Counted from the first letter of the stretch, positions 50,470 through 59,563 are shown. The stretch: 64,000 nt of DNA from Emergencia sp. 1XD21-10 (GCF_009936045.1 NZ_QWEQ01000003.1:62001-126000); one strand, 5' to 3'. Translations and numbers: made by a program. Notes: generated by a model not told the origin, from the letters alone.

Positions 50470-50640
50470 ATGAGAACTGAATGGGTACATTGTCCTGTTT
50501 GCGGAGCTAAAACCCGTGATAGGATTGGAGAGGATACTATTTTGAAGAACTACCCTCTCTATTGTCCGAAGTGTAAACAAGAAACATTGATAGAAGCAAA
50601 AAAATTCCAAGTAACCGTCATCAGAAAGGAAAACACATAA
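50470..50640 (+). CDS. Cysteine-rich KTR-type zinc-ribbon protein (copy 1)
   Basis: 56 residues with two CxxC pairs (CPVCGAKTRDRIGEDTILKNYPLYCPKC), a likely zinc ribbon. The central KTRDR segment names the group. Function is unknown; such genes are common beside cargo in Firmicutes elements. A relative with about the same Cys spacing lies at 56,367. AGGAGG lies about 10 nt before this ATG. Confidence 0.72.
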   Translation: MRTEWVHCPVCGAKTRDRIGEDTILKNYPLYCPKCKQETLIEAKKFQVTVIRKENT

Positions 50641-50645
50641 TACGC

Positions 50646-50685
50646 AGAGCCAATAAACGAGTTGAATGAATCGTTCGTTGGCTCT
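50646..50685 (+). terminator. Terminator after the first KTR gene
   Basis: AGAGCCAA (50646-50653) pairs with TTGGCTCT (50678-50685), with extra pairing AACGA/TCGTT inside, followed by TTCTT. Confidence 0.65.
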
Positions 50686-50753
50686 TTCTTATGCCTAAAC
50701 TATATAGTATTCCCACCTTCTGAAAAAATTATTCAAAAACTTTTTGGAAAGTA

Positions 50754-51340
50754 TTGACAAACACTTATTTCATTCAGTACAATAAAATACTCTTTTATGA
50801 GAACCACAACCAATTACATATCCTCACAGAATTTGGGAGTACGGCTTTACGCCGTACACGCCTGCGGTATGCGAAAAAGAAATACCGCCGTTGCCATTGC
50901 CGCCTTGAACTGTCGGCGGAGGTCAAGCGTAACAGACAGTTTCGACTTTGAATTTCAAAGCCGGTTACATCATTGTGAAACCAAAACCGCAAGGGATAAG
51001 TCTATCCTTTTGTATTGGTCGGTACACATTGATGTGCCGGCTTTTTTTGCTGCCCAAATGCCGGCTACAACTAAATGACCGGCTGGATGGGATATGATTT
51101 TGCGATAACCTCTTTTTTCGGAGAGTGAGTGAAACAACGCCGCCTGAGATGGGGGCAGGGACAAAAAAACAACGTTCAGACAAACCGGCGGAAAACAACA
51201 GACCGTATGCGGCAGAAAGAGTGTCGCATACCGCAGCAAGCAGGGAAACTGTATTGACAGTTTCCGCCCCAACCGGCTTTATGAGCCGATTGCCCTTTGG
51301 GGAATACCCCAATCCCCTCAAAAATCCAAGAAAGGACTGA
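50754..51340 (+). promoter_or_regulatory. Gap before mobC: promoter, hairpins and a candidate oriT
   Basis: TTGACA (50754-50759), 18-bp spacer, TACAAT (50778-50783) is a good plus-strand promoter. Hairpins follow: GTACGGC/GCCGTAC near 50838, CGGTAT/ATACCG near 50870, GTATGCG/CGCATAC near 51207, and GGAAACTGT-ATTG-ACAGTTTCC at 51244-51265. Three near-copies of TGCCGGCT lie at about 51032-51086. The last hairpin, 80 bp before mobC, is the best oriT candidate. No gene is seen. Confidence 0.4.
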
Positions 51341-51344
51341 TGTT

Positions 51345-51647
51345 ATGAACGAAGCCAAGAACAAAAATTTATTTATCCGTGTGAGCGAAAAAGAGAAAAA
51401 CATCATTGAGCAGAACGCCAAAAAGTGCGGGCTTTCCGTGTCAGAGTATCTCCGCCAGCGTGCTTTGGGGTATATGCCAAGAGCCGCCCTGCCCGAAGCA
51501 TTTTTCTCTTTTAATGATAAGCTGGACGAACTCTGTATCGCTGTCGAAGGCAAAATTACAGCGGATACGGAAGAAAAAATTATTAGACTCATTGACAGTA
51601 TTACCGAAGAACTGATACTGCCAAAACGTGAAAGGCTGGTGGTGTAA
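51345..51647 (+). CDS. mobC: MobC-like relaxosome accessory protein
   Basis: 100 residues, ribbon-helix-helix-type: KNLFIRVSEKEKNIIEQNAKKCGLSVSEYLRQRALGY is the standard MobC/plasmid mobilisation opening. It helps the relaxase open DNA at oriT. The start at 51345 (MNEAKNKN) follows AAAGGA; the relaxase gene begins directly after its stop. Confidence 0.85.
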   Translation: MNEAKNKNLFIRVSEKEKNIIEQNAKKCGLSVSEYLRQRALGYMPRAALPEAFFSFNDKLDELCIAVEGKITADTEEKIIRLIDSITEELILPKRERLVV

Positions 51648-53000
51648 ATGGCTACCACCGGCTTCTGGCCTGTCAAAGACAGGCTGAAGGAAGTGATTGA
51701 TTATGCGGAAAATCCCGATAAAACCATAGACAAAAAGTATGTGGACAGCGATTTGTACACCGCTTTACAGTATGTATCCAACGATAAAAAGACCGATGAG
51801 CGTATGTATGTCAGCGGCATCAACTGCAATGCAAAGCGGGCGTATGAGCGTATGACGGCAACGAAAAAACGCTTCGGGAAAACAGGCGGCAATGTGGCGT
51901 ACCACGGGTACCAGAGCTTCCAGACCGGCGAAGCCACGCCCGAAGAAGCGCACAAATTCGGCATGGAAACCGCAAAGCGGATGTGGGGAAACGAGTATGA
52001 AATTGTTGTTACCACACACCTTAATACAGACAATGTCCATAATCATTTTGTTGTAAATTCCGTATCCTTTAAGACGGGCAGGAAATTTGAAAACCATATC
52101 TCCGACCACCATAAACTCCGTGAAATCTCCGACTCTGTATGTTTGGAACATGGGAAAAGCATCTTGAAAGACGCAGAGTTTTACGGCAGAAGCAAAAAAG
52201 AATACTGGCGGAAACAAAACGGCGGGCTGTCACATCGGGAGATTTTAAAAGCGGATATTGACGCCGCCCTTGCCCAGTCCGCCAACTTCAAGGCATTTGA
52301 AATCCGTTTAAAGGATATGGACTATGAAATCTGCCGTGATGAGAACTTCGCCCATTATTCCGTAAAAGGGACAGGCTGGCAGAGGGCAGTCCGCTTAGAC
52401 CGGCTTGGAAAAGAATACACGCCCGAAGCAATCAGGGCAAAACTGCTTGACAACCAGCGGCATGTCGACTATGTCCCATTCCACAAGCCGAAATATACGC
52501 CGCTCCTTACGCTTGAAATCGAGTACCGTAAAATACAGCGCATGGACGGCATACAGATACTTTTTTCCCTTGTGATTGAACTTTGCAGGCTGGTTACGGG
52601 AAACAACATTGCCCCCGAAACTCCCCGCCCACTCTCCCCCACCATGCGGCAGGAAATCGTAAAATTAGATAAAACGCTGAAAGAATACAAGTTCCTATGT
52701 AAAAACAACATTGATTCCCCGCAGGAGCTTGTTTCTTTTATCGGAGAAAAACGGGAGCAAATCGGCGCATTGGAAAAAGAACGGCAGTCAATTTACAACC
52801 GAAACCGCCACAAAAAAGATGATGGATTGAACAAAGCGGCAAGAGAAATCTCCGCCAAGATAAAACCTCTGCGGGCGGAATTGTCCCTTGCAAAAGCAGT
52901 CCTTGAAAAAATACCGAAGCTGAAAGAGGTAATTGAAGCCGAACGGCAGGCGGAAACCGCTGTTATAACCAAAAATAAGGAAAGAAGGTATGCACGATGA
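51648..53000 (+). CDS. mobA: Relaxase / mobilisation nuclease (TnpZ/MobA type)
   Basis: 450 residues. The relaxase core has the three-His metal motif HLNTDNVHNHFVVNS (about 128-142) and a candidate nicking Tyr among the N-terminal tyrosines. The C-terminal half is helical and charged. It nicks oriT and leads the DNA strand into the recipient through a pore supplied by the host conjugation system. Tn4451-like elements carry such a gene (tnpZ). Overlaps parB by 4 nt. Confidence 0.88.
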   Translation: MATTGFWPVKDRLKEVIDYAENPDKTIDKKYVDSDLYTALQYVSNDKKTDERMYVSGINCNAKRAYERMTATKKRFGKTGGNVAYHGYQSFQTGEATPEEAHKFGMETAKRMWGNEYEIVVTTHLNTDNVHNHFVVNSVSFKTGRKFENHISDHHKLREISDSVCLEHGKSILKDAEFYGRSKKEYWRKQNGGLSHREILKADIDAALAQSANFKAFEIRLKDMDYEICRDENFAHYSVKGTGWQRAVRLDRLGKEYTPEAIRAKLLDNQRHVDYVPFHKPKYTPLLTLEIEYRKIQRMDGIQILFSLVIELCRLVTGNNIAPETPRPLSPTMRQEIVKLDKTLKEYKFLCKNNIDSPQELVSFIGEKREQIGALEKERQSIYNRNRHKKDDGLNKAAREISAKIKPLRAELSLAKAVLEKIPKLKEVIEAERQAETAVITKNKERRYAR

Positions 53001-53893
53001 CAAATAGCAAAATTAAAACCAATACCCCGCCGAAGAAAAAGGCGGCGAATATCCAAGTAGATAAACTCCGTACTTTTGAGGGACATCCCTTTAAGGTACT
53101 GGATAATGAAGATATGGGCAATCTTATCGTAAGCATCAGACAGCAAGGCATTATCTCCCCACTGATTGTAAGAGCAATTGAAAGCACAGATGAATATGAA
53201 GTGATAAGCGGACACAGGCGTTTACACGCCGCCATAAAAGCAGGGCTTTCCGAAGTGCCTGCTTTAATTTATCCCCTTGACCGAAACGAAGCGATGATTG
53301 CGGTTGTAGACAGCAACCTGCACCGTGAAAGGCTGCTCCCAAGCGAAAAAGCCTTTGCCTACAAAATGAAAATGGATGCAATGAAAGCACAGGGCAGGAG
53401 AACGGATTTAACTTTGTCGCAAGCTGCGACAAAGTCAGATACCGCCGCCGAAATAGGAAAATCACAGAATGAGAGCCGTGACCAAGTGTTCCGCTATATC
53501 CGTCTGACTTACCTTATCCCCGAACTGCTTGACAAAGTTGATGAAGGCATTATCGCACTCAGCCCCGCCGTGGAACTGTCCTACCTCTCCAAAGAACAGC
53601 AGAAAATACTGCTTGACGCAATGAGCCTGAACGACTGCACACCATCCCACGCACAGAGTATCCACATGAAGAAACAGGCTCAGCAGAATACTCTTTCCTC
53701 GGACGGTATTTATGAAATCATGTCGGAGGAAAAAGCCAACCAGACCGAGCGAATCAGCTTTAAAGTACAGGATTTAAAGGGATTTTTCCCGAAAAACTTT
53801 ACGCAAAAACAGATGACGGACACGATTCTGAAGCTGCTTTATGAATACAACAGAAAACTGGAACGCAGACGAAACAGCCGTGATGAAAGGTAA
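52997..53893 (+). CDS. ParB/Spo0J-like DNA-binding protein
   Basis: 298 residues. The ParB N-terminal domain has VDKLRTFEGHPFKVLDNEDMGNLIVSIRQQGIISPLIVR and the CTPase-type motif ISGHRRLHAAI; an HTH region follows (IGKSQNESRDQVFRYIRL). There is no ParA in view, so it may regulate or stabilise the element rather than partition it. A 25-bp near-palindrome (53411-53435) lies in the codons for LSQAATKS. Confidence 0.85.
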   Translation: MTNSKIKTNTPPKKKAANIQVDKLRTFEGHPFKVLDNEDMGNLIVSIRQQGIISPLIVRAIESTDEYEVISGHRRLHAAIKAGLSEVPALIYPLDRNEAMIAVVDSNLHRERLLPSEKAFAYKMKMDAMKAQGRRTDLTLSQAATKSDTAAEIGKSQNESRDQVFRYIRLTYLIPELLDKVDEGIIALSPAVELSYLSKEQQKILLDAMSLNDCTPSHAQSIHMKKQAQQNTLSSDGIYEIMSEEKANQTERISFKVQDLKGFFPKNFTQKQMTDTILKLLYEYNRKLERRRNSRDER

Positions 53894-53902
53894 GGTGGAA
53901 GT

Positions 53903-54187
53903 ATGAAAAAATTAGAAACTTTTACAGTCAATCCAAATGCAGTCTATATGCTGCCGCATGAGCCGATAGATGAAAATGAGAAAATCAATTTATCGCAAGA
54001 GGTACTGCCCCGCTGTCCCGAAATCCGCATTGAAAGCGGAAAATTAGTGCGTTTCAGTGGTGAAAACGAGTTTTCATTAAAAATTGGCGGCACGACCTAC
54101 AAGGTCAACACCCATTTCAGCAAAAAAGGAAGCCAAAGCGTATTGGAACAGTTTAAAGAACTGATATTGTCCGAGAAGCTGGTTTAA
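53903..54187 (+). CDS. TnpW-like transposon protein
   Basis: 94 residues. The C-terminal part FSLKIGGTTYKVNTHFSKKGSQSVLEQFKELI matches small TnpW-type proteins that precede serine recombinase genes in Tn4451-like elements. Function is unknown. It lies between parB (9 bp gap) and the recombinase. Confidence 0.7.
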   Translation: MKKLETFTVNPNAVYMLPHEPIDENEKINLSQEVLPRCPEIRIESGKLVRFSGENEFSLKIGGTTYKVNTHFSKKGSQSVLEQFKELILSEKLV

Positions 54188-54272
54188 TATTGCACATTGG
54201 AAAAAGATAACTGGGTATAGTAAGATAACCCTGCCTTTGCTATGCCCAGTTGTCGGAAAGGAGATTATTTTT

Positions 54273-55970
54273 ATGACAACAGCAAAATTAAACGGGCAGA
54301 CAGAAGAAAAAATCACAGCTTTGTATTGTAGGCTTTCGGTTGACGACGATAATAAAGACGAGGAATCCAATTCCATAACGAACCAAAAACAGATTTTAAA
54401 GGATTACGCCCGCAAAGAGGGATACAACAACACAATGTTTTTTGTGGACGACGGCGTGTCGGGGACGACCTTCCAAAGACCGAATTTTGTGCGTATGGAG
54501 CGTATGGCAGAAAACGGCGAAATCGGCACGATTATCGTCAAAGACCTTTCACGCTTCGGGCGTGAGCAGGTGGAAATGGGCAGGCTTACGCAAGTGGTGT
54601 ACCCATCCCTCGGCATCCGCTTTATCGCCATACAAGAACGTGTGGACACTCTGACCGGCGACGGCGTGGAGATGATGCCCTTCCACAATATTTTCAACGA
54701 ATGGTATGCGGCGCAGACCTCTAAGAAAATCCGTGCGGTGTGGCAGTCCAAAGCGGAACACGGCGAACGTATCGCTTCTATCGTACCCTATGGGTACAGA
54801 AAATCGGAAGATAACCCGAAACAATGGGTAATCGACGAACCGGCGGCGCAAACCGTAAGGAAGATTTTTGCCCTGTGCCTTGCAGGGAAAGGCCCGATGC
54901 AGATTGCAAGGCAGCTTGAAGAAGAACAGATACTCTCCCCCGCCGCCTATTTTGAATCCATCGGCAGGAAACATGCTCAGAAAGTCCCCAAAAACCCTTG
55001 CGGGTGGGAACAGGCGACCGTTGGCTATATCCTTGAAAACAGGCAGTACACCGGCTGCGCCGTCAATTTCAAAAGCACTACCGTCAGTTACAAAGTCCAT
55101 AAGAGAATCCAGCACAGCGAGGAGGATTACCAAATCATCCCCGATATGCAGGAAGCCATCATCTCCGAGGAACAATGGCTGAGGGTGCAGGAACTTCGCA
55201 AACACAAGCGCAGACCGACGAAAACCGGCAGGACGAGCCTTTTTTCGGGGCTGCTCTACTGCTACGACTGCAAATCGAAAATGCACTTTGTCGCCGCCAA
55301 GAGCATGAAACGGAAACAGGAGCATTTCCGCTGTTCCCAATATAAATCCGGCAGAGGGAATTGCACCATGCACTATATCCGCGATATTGTCCTTGAAAGG
55401 CTTGTGCTGGAAGCTGTCAGCGATTTATCCGATTTTGTACGCTGTTATGAGCCGGTATTCCTGTATCTGCTGGCAAAGAAAAACAACGCCATGCGGCAGA
55501 AGGAATACCAAAAACTTCAGCAGGCTGTTGAGAACGGCACAAAGCGGATAGCGGAAATCGACAGGCTGATTGAAAAGGTATTTGAACAGAACGCAGGCGG
55601 CATCCTCTCCGACGAACGGTTTGCTAAAATGCTTCAGAACTACGAAAAGGAGCAGAAAGCATTGACGCTGGAATTGGAAGAAAACCGCCAGACCTTGCAG
55701 AATGCCGAACAGCGGGTAATGGATTTAAGGCTTGTCTTACGCACTTTGCGGGAGATGACCGACATTAAGGAGCTTACCCCTACGCTTGTCAATTCGCTGA
55801 TTGAGCGTATCGAAGTCCACAACAGCGAAAATTTCGGTGGACACAGCCATGTGAAGGTGGATATTTATTTTACGGCGGTGGGGATGATAGATATTCCCAC
55901 CGAAAAAGAAATCCTTGCCACAATGGAAGAAATACGGAACAATCCGCAGGACTTCAAATTCGTAGCATAA
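54273..55970 (+). CDS. tnpX: Large serine recombinase (TnpX-like)
   Basis: 565 residues. The resolvase domain starts with LYCRLSVDDD (catalytic Ser), then GVSGTTFQRPNF and VKDLSRFGRE. The recombinase domain follows, then a zinc ribbon (CYDCKSKM...CSQYKSGRGNC) and a coiled coil (about 415-490). It excises and inserts the nested element as a circle, usually at short GA-type sites. The start at 54273 follows AAAGGAG. It is the last gene of the plus-strand run. Confidence 0.92.
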   Translation: MTTAKLNGQTEEKITALYCRLSVDDDNKDEESNSITNQKQILKDYARKEGYNNTMFFVDDGVSGTTFQRPNFVRMERMAENGEIGTIIVKDLSRFGREQVEMGRLTQVVYPSLGIRFIAIQERVDTLTGDGVEMMPFHNIFNEWYAAQTSKKIRAVWQSKAEHGERIASIVPYGYRKSEDNPKQWVIDEPAAQTVRKIFALCLAGKGPMQIARQLEEEQILSPAAYFESIGRKHAQKVPKNPCGWEQATVGYILENRQYTGCAVNFKSTTVSYKVHKRIQHSEEDYQIIPDMQEAIISEEQWLRVQELRKHKRRPTKTGRTSLFSGLLYCYDCKSKMHFVAAKSMKRKQEHFRCSQYKSGRGNCTMHYIRDIVLERLVLEAVSDLSDFVRCYEPVFLYLLAKKNNAMRQKEYQKLQQAVENGTKRIAEIDRLIEKVFEQNAGGILSDERFAKMLQNYEKEQKALTLELEENRQTLQNAEQRVMDLRLVLRTLREMTDIKELTPTLVNSLIERIEVHNSENFGGHSHVKVDIYFTAVGMIDIPTEKEILATMEEIRNNPQDFKFVA

Positions 55971-55976
55971 CAAAAT

Positions 55977-56366
55977 GATACGGTGTAATCCCTTTTACCG
56001 AGTTACACTGTATCTTACATAAAAACATCCTTATCTGGCGACAGCAAAGGCTGTTATACCTTTACGGCTCACGGAGATTTTATCGCTAATATACAGAGAT
56101 TTAACCTCTACTTGCAGGGTAAAAATCTCCCTTGTGCTGACAAAGATTTTTTTAACGGACTATCCGTCCATTTTTTATGCAGCATATATAAATAGAAATC
56201 TCTGCTTGCAGACAAGAAAAATCCCTCCAAACTTCAAAAAGCGAAGTCGGAGGGTGTTCAAAGCATGACAAAGCAACCCACCCGAACATCGTTTTTTTTA
56301 TTCGGCGGGTGTCTTACCTATTTACAATAAAAAAGCAGAGCCAATCATCTGCGATTTCTCACAAAT
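55977..56366. other. Gap after tnpX with hairpins, probable right end of the nested element
   Basis: GATACxGTGTAA/TTACACxGTATC (55977-56014) is a hairpin just after tnpX. CCCTCC..GGAGGG (56223-56254, with inner ACTTC/GAAGT) and CACCCG..CGGGTG (56279-56311) are terminator-like stems between convergent genes. The end of the serine-recombinase element must lie in or just past this gap. No gene is seen. Confidence 0.4.
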
Positions 56367-56561
56367 TTATCGGCTCTGCGGCTTAGCGGCTGGCTCTGAA
56401 ATAACTATCATCTTTAAATCTATAACATTTATCAGATTCTCATGTTTGCACTTTGGACAAAATAAAGGGAAGTTTTTTAGAATCGTGTCCTTTCGCATCT
56501 TATCCCTTGTTTTGCTTCCACAAACGGGACATCTAATCCATTCGGCTGTGTTTGCATCCAT
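56367..56561 (-). CDS. Cysteine-rich KTR-type zinc-ribbon protein (copy 2)
   Basis: 64 residues: IRCPVCGSKTRDKMRKDTILKNFPLFCPKCKHENLINV. Two CxxC pairs and clear similarity to copy 1 at 50,470. It lies 17 bp after the DUF4180 gene and shares its direction with the MATE/TetR set, so it seems part of that cargo. GGAGGTAG precedes the ATG. Confidence 0.72.
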   Translation of the reverse strand: MDANTAEWIRCPVCGSKTRDKMRKDTILKNFPLFCPKCKHENLINVIDLKMIVISEPAAKPQSR

Positions 56562-56578
56562 ACACTACCTCCTGCAAA

Positions 56579-56977
56579 TTAACGCTCGTAACTGTCTCTT
56601 TTTTTGTTTTTAACACATCCAGAGAGCTTGTCAACAGCCAAAGCAGCAGTAGGCTGAAAGTAAATGTCTTTTCCTTTATTACTCTCATACATAAAATCTT
56701 TCAATGGCTTACTCGTATATTTTGAAAAATCACCATATATCGCAAATCTTACGCCATAGTTGATAAATTTCTGTAATATTTCTCCTGCCAGACAAGTACT
56801 CAAAACAAAGAAATCATTTACAATAGCTCCCTTATTTACAGCAATATTGGTGCAGCCCGTTTCATATTTCACTGTCATAACCAAGTCTAAAGCGGACTGA
56901 ACATCCCTAATCAATAACTCCTCGCTGTTCACAACTGCAACTTCTGTATTATTTTTCTTTATAACTTCTGTTTTCAT
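56579..56977 (-). CDS. DUF4180 protein
   Basis: 132 residues, matching DUF4180 in length and pattern (SEELLIRDVQSALDLVMTVKYETGCTNIAVNKGAIVNDFFVLSTCLAGEILQKFINYGVRFAIYGDFSKYTSKPLKDFMYESNKG). The function of the domain is unknown; it often travels with TetR-regulated exporters. It follows the MATE gene by 12 bp in the same operon. Confidence 0.8.
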   Translation of the reverse strand: MKTEVIKKNNTEVAVVNSEELLIRDVQSALDLVMTVKYETGCTNIAVNKGAIVNDFFVLSTCLAGEILQKFINYGVRFAIYGDFSKYTSKPLKDFMYESNKGKDIYFQPTAALAVDKLSGCVKNKKRDSYER

Positions 56978-56989
56978 TTTCTACCTCCA

Positions 56990-58357
56990 TCAATTCTGAA
57001 TTGTTTTCACAACGACTTTTGACTGCCACTTATTTCCTTTGTATCTCATAATAACAATAGCACTTGCTACACACCATCCTAGACAAGAAGCGATGGCAAT
57101 CGAAAGAAGCCCTAATTTTCCTATCAACAATACGGTAACAAACAATTTTACAAGTATGGATGCCAGTGAATGAATACCTGCAATCAGTGTATCTCCAACT
57201 CCAGAAAGTACACCGCCTAATCCATATATCAAAGCATTTATCGGATAAAACCATAGGCAAATATGGAAATAGCTATAACCGCTTAATATCATTTCTTCGT
57301 TATTGCCAATGATTAACCCCAATATTTTCTTTCCCCAGAGCAGCAAAACAATGGAAAGCAGAGCTGTAATAACGATTGCAAGCATTATGCCAAACCTTGT
57401 GCCTTGCTTCATACGATTTTCTTCATTTGCCCCGATATTTTGTCCTGCAAAAATACTCAAAGCGTTTCCAAGTGCTTGAACAGGCAGTAAAATAAATGCT
57501 TCAATTCTGCTTGCTGCTGTCATTCCGCCTATGCTTGCATTTCCTAACTGGTTGATAAAGCCCTGCACAATCAACATACCGAGAAAAACTGCTAATTGCT
57601 GTATGATAATCGGTATACAGATTTTTAATGAAAGCTTTAATAATTCCTTGTCAAAAGAAAGCTCACTTATCATTGGAATTGCCATCGGAAATTTCTTTCG
57701 AAGCTGTATCAACAGGTACACACCAGAAATTGCCTGTGCAATAATGGTTGAAGCCGCAATTCCAATAACGCCTCCGCCATTTCTAACAAAAACGATGTTA
57801 AGCACTAAATTGATAATGGATGAAACAATCAGAGCAAATAACGGCATTTTTGTTTCACCAAAACTTCTCATAACTGCACCAAGCAAATTATACAGTATGG
57901 AAAATGGGATGCCTAAAAATACCGTTCTTAAATATACCGAAGCAAGCCCTAAAAGTTCGGCGGGTGTCTGGGTAATCTTTAATAAAGGTTTTGCTAAAAT
58001 TGCCCCGCCAAACGCCATCACCAATCCTAAAACCAACAAAAATATAGACATCGTGGAAATAAGGCTTTTAATCTGCTCAAATTGCTTTGCTCCGAAAAAT
58101 TGGGCAAGAAGTATCGTAATACCAATAGCCAAACCCAAGATAACCGAAACAAACAGCAAATAAATCGGAACAGATACGCCGATAGCAGATAACGCATCTT
58201 CACTTACGAAACGCCCCGCAACGACGGCATCAATAACATTATAAAGCTGTTGTAATAAAGTTCCTAAAAAAATGGGAATTGAAAACAAAACTAACTGTTT
58301 CTTTATACTCCCCGAAGTCAACGTCGTAGGCTGACCTCTTGTTTCTTTCTTCTGCAT
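56990..58357 (-). CDS. MATE-family multidrug exporter
   Basis: 455 residues with 12 predicted helices in two MATE halves (IFLGTLLQQLYNVIDAVVAGRFVSEDALSAIGVS and the mirrored LAVFLGMLIVQGFINQLGNASIGGMTAASRIEAFILLP). It exports cationic drugs or toxins using Na+ or H+. It lies 17 bp after the TetR gene, which probably represses the set. Substrate unknown. Confidence 0.9.
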   Translation of the reverse strand: MQKKETRGQPTTLTSGSIKKQLVLFSIPIFLGTLLQQLYNVIDAVVAGRFVSEDALSAIGVSVPIYLLFVSVILGLAIGITILLAQFFGAKQFEQIKSLISTMSIFLLVLGLVMAFGGAILAKPLLKITQTPAELLGLASVYLRTVFLGIPFSILYNLLGAVMRSFGETKMPLFALIVSSIINLVLNIVFVRNGGGVIGIAASTIIAQAISGVYLLIQLRKKFPMAIPMISELSFDKELLKLSLKICIPIIIQQLAVFLGMLIVQGFINQLGNASIGGMTAASRIEAFILLPVQALGNALSIFAGQNIGANEENRMKQGTRFGIMLAIVITALLSIVLLLWGKKILGLIIGNNEEMILSGYSYFHICLWFYPINALIYGLGGVLSGVGDTLIAGIHSLASILVKLFVTVLLIGKLGLLSIAIASCLGWCVASAIVIMRYKGNKWQSKVVVKTIQN

Positions 58358-58374
58358 TTCTTTCCTGCCTCCTG

Positions 58375-58953
58375 CTATTCATACAAACTGTCAATCAAAT
58401 GGTCAACCATAAAATCAAAAGTTTCCATATGATTGTGTGGAAGAATATCCCTATTTTTGATATTCATAATTAAAGAGTAAATAACTGACATTGCCAAACC
58501 CGCATCAACTTTAAATTTCAAATGCGGCTGACCCGAAAAAAGCTGCTCGCTCATATGATTGGATTCCTCAATTTTTTTTGCCTGTTCCTCTGATAATTTG
58601 TTCATCAATATTGTGAAGTCTGTACTGTCTGAATCGTATAAAAAGTTGTTTTTATCGTATTCCCGATAAATGAGTTTTAATGCTTCTGTGACACCATACT
58701 TATCCCTGTGCTTCTCAATTACTTCTGATGCTGCATTGCAAATCTGCTCTTGTACAGAACACAAGACCTCACAAAAGAGAGCTTCTTTCGATTCAAAGAA
58801 CAAATAAAATGCTCCCTTTGAGATACCTACCTGCTTGCAAAGCTCATCGACACTTGTTTTCTTATAGCCATACTGTGTCCAACTCTGCTTACAGACATCC
58901 TGCAAACCTCTTTTGATGTTTTCCTTTTCTCGTTCGGTAAAACTTCTTGCCAT
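58375..58953 (-). CDS. TetR/AcrR-family regulator
   Basis: 192 residues. N-terminal HTH: FTEREKENIKRGLQDVCKQSWTQYGYKKTSVDELCKQVGISKGAFYLFFESKEALF. The C-terminal helical ligand domain is variable. First gene of the TetR-MATE-DUF4180-KTR run. AGGAGAAG precedes the ATG. The tandem repeats at 59,059 lie upstream but closer to the XRE gene. Confidence 0.88.
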   Translation of the reverse strand: MARSFTEREKENIKRGLQDVCKQSWTQYGYKKTSVDELCKQVGISKGAFYLFFESKEALFCEVLCSVQEQICNAASEVIEKHRDKYGVTEALKLIYREYDKNNFLYDSDSTDFTILMNKLSEEQAKKIEESNHMSEQLFSGQPHLKFKVDAGLAMSVIYSLIMNIKNRDILPHNHMETFDFMVDHLIDSLYE

Positions 58954-59058
58954 AATTCTTCTCCTTTCTGTGACTTAAAATACTATTTCGGTCATAGATA
59001 TAATATAATAATTGTGATGAAAAGTCAAGTAGTCTATTAAAAAATACAATTAAGCTTT

Positions 59059-59146
59059 TAAATCTCTCTTTATAAGATATTAAATCTCTTATTATAGGAC
59101 ATTTCATATCGTTCAATAAGACATTACATCTCTGTAAAATATAAAG
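59059..59146. repeat. Four tandem 22-bp imperfect repeats upstream of the XRE gene
   Basis: Units start at 59059, 59081, 59103 and 59125; units 1 and 2 agree at 18 of 22 positions (TAAATCTCT...ATA.GA.AT), unit 3 at 14 with unit 2, unit 4 mainly in its first half. The period of two helical turns would place bound proteins on one face. Likely an operator array controlling the XRE gene and/or the divergent TetR operon. Confidence 0.6.
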
Positions 59147-59178
59147 GTAAAATTTTTCAGAGTATAGGTGGTGACCTT

Positions 59179-59538
59179 ATGGACAAAAGAAACAACGATT
59201 TTGACTTTGATTTTATGCCGTTAGGACAGGCAATCAAAAAAGCCCGCAAAGCCCAAGGCATGACAAGAGAACAGCTTGCCCGTATAATTGATTATGACCC
59301 AAGACACCTCCAAGCAGTTGAAAACGAAGGTCAATATCCAAGCATAGAGCTGTTCATTCAACTTATCGTAATGTTTGATGTATCGGTTGATGAATATATA
59401 CATACAGACAAAACGATAAGGAAAAGCTCTGTTCGCAGGCGTTTGGACGCCATGCTTGACCGATTGGACGATAAAGAGTTATCCATCGTTGAAGCAACAG
59501 TAAATGGACTATGTAAAGCAAAAGAGCCAGAGGAATAA
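59179..59538 (+). CDS. XRE-type HTH regulator of the conjugative element
   Basis: 119 residues. HTH_3 domain: LGQAIKKARKAQGMTREQLARIIDYDPRHLQAVENEGQYPSIELFIQLIVMFDVSVDEY. It holds the place of Orf9 in Tn916-like elements, the repressor beside the conjugation module. AGGTGG precedes the ATG; four 22-bp repeats lie just upstream. It converges on the hydrolase gene with 25 bp between them. Confidence 0.82.
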   Translation: MDKRNNDFDFDFMPLGQAIKKARKAQGMTREQLARIIDYDPRHLQAVENEGQYPSIELFIQLIVMFDVSVDEYIHTDKTIRKSSVRRRLDAMLDRLDDKELSIVEATVNGLCKAKEPEE

Positions 59539-59563
59539 CCCTCTGGTATTCTTTTGTCTTTTT

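Noticed and set aside
59059-59146. The 22-bp repeats as replication iterons
   Set aside because: No replication initiator gene is near; they sit upstream of a repressor gene, so an operator array fits better.
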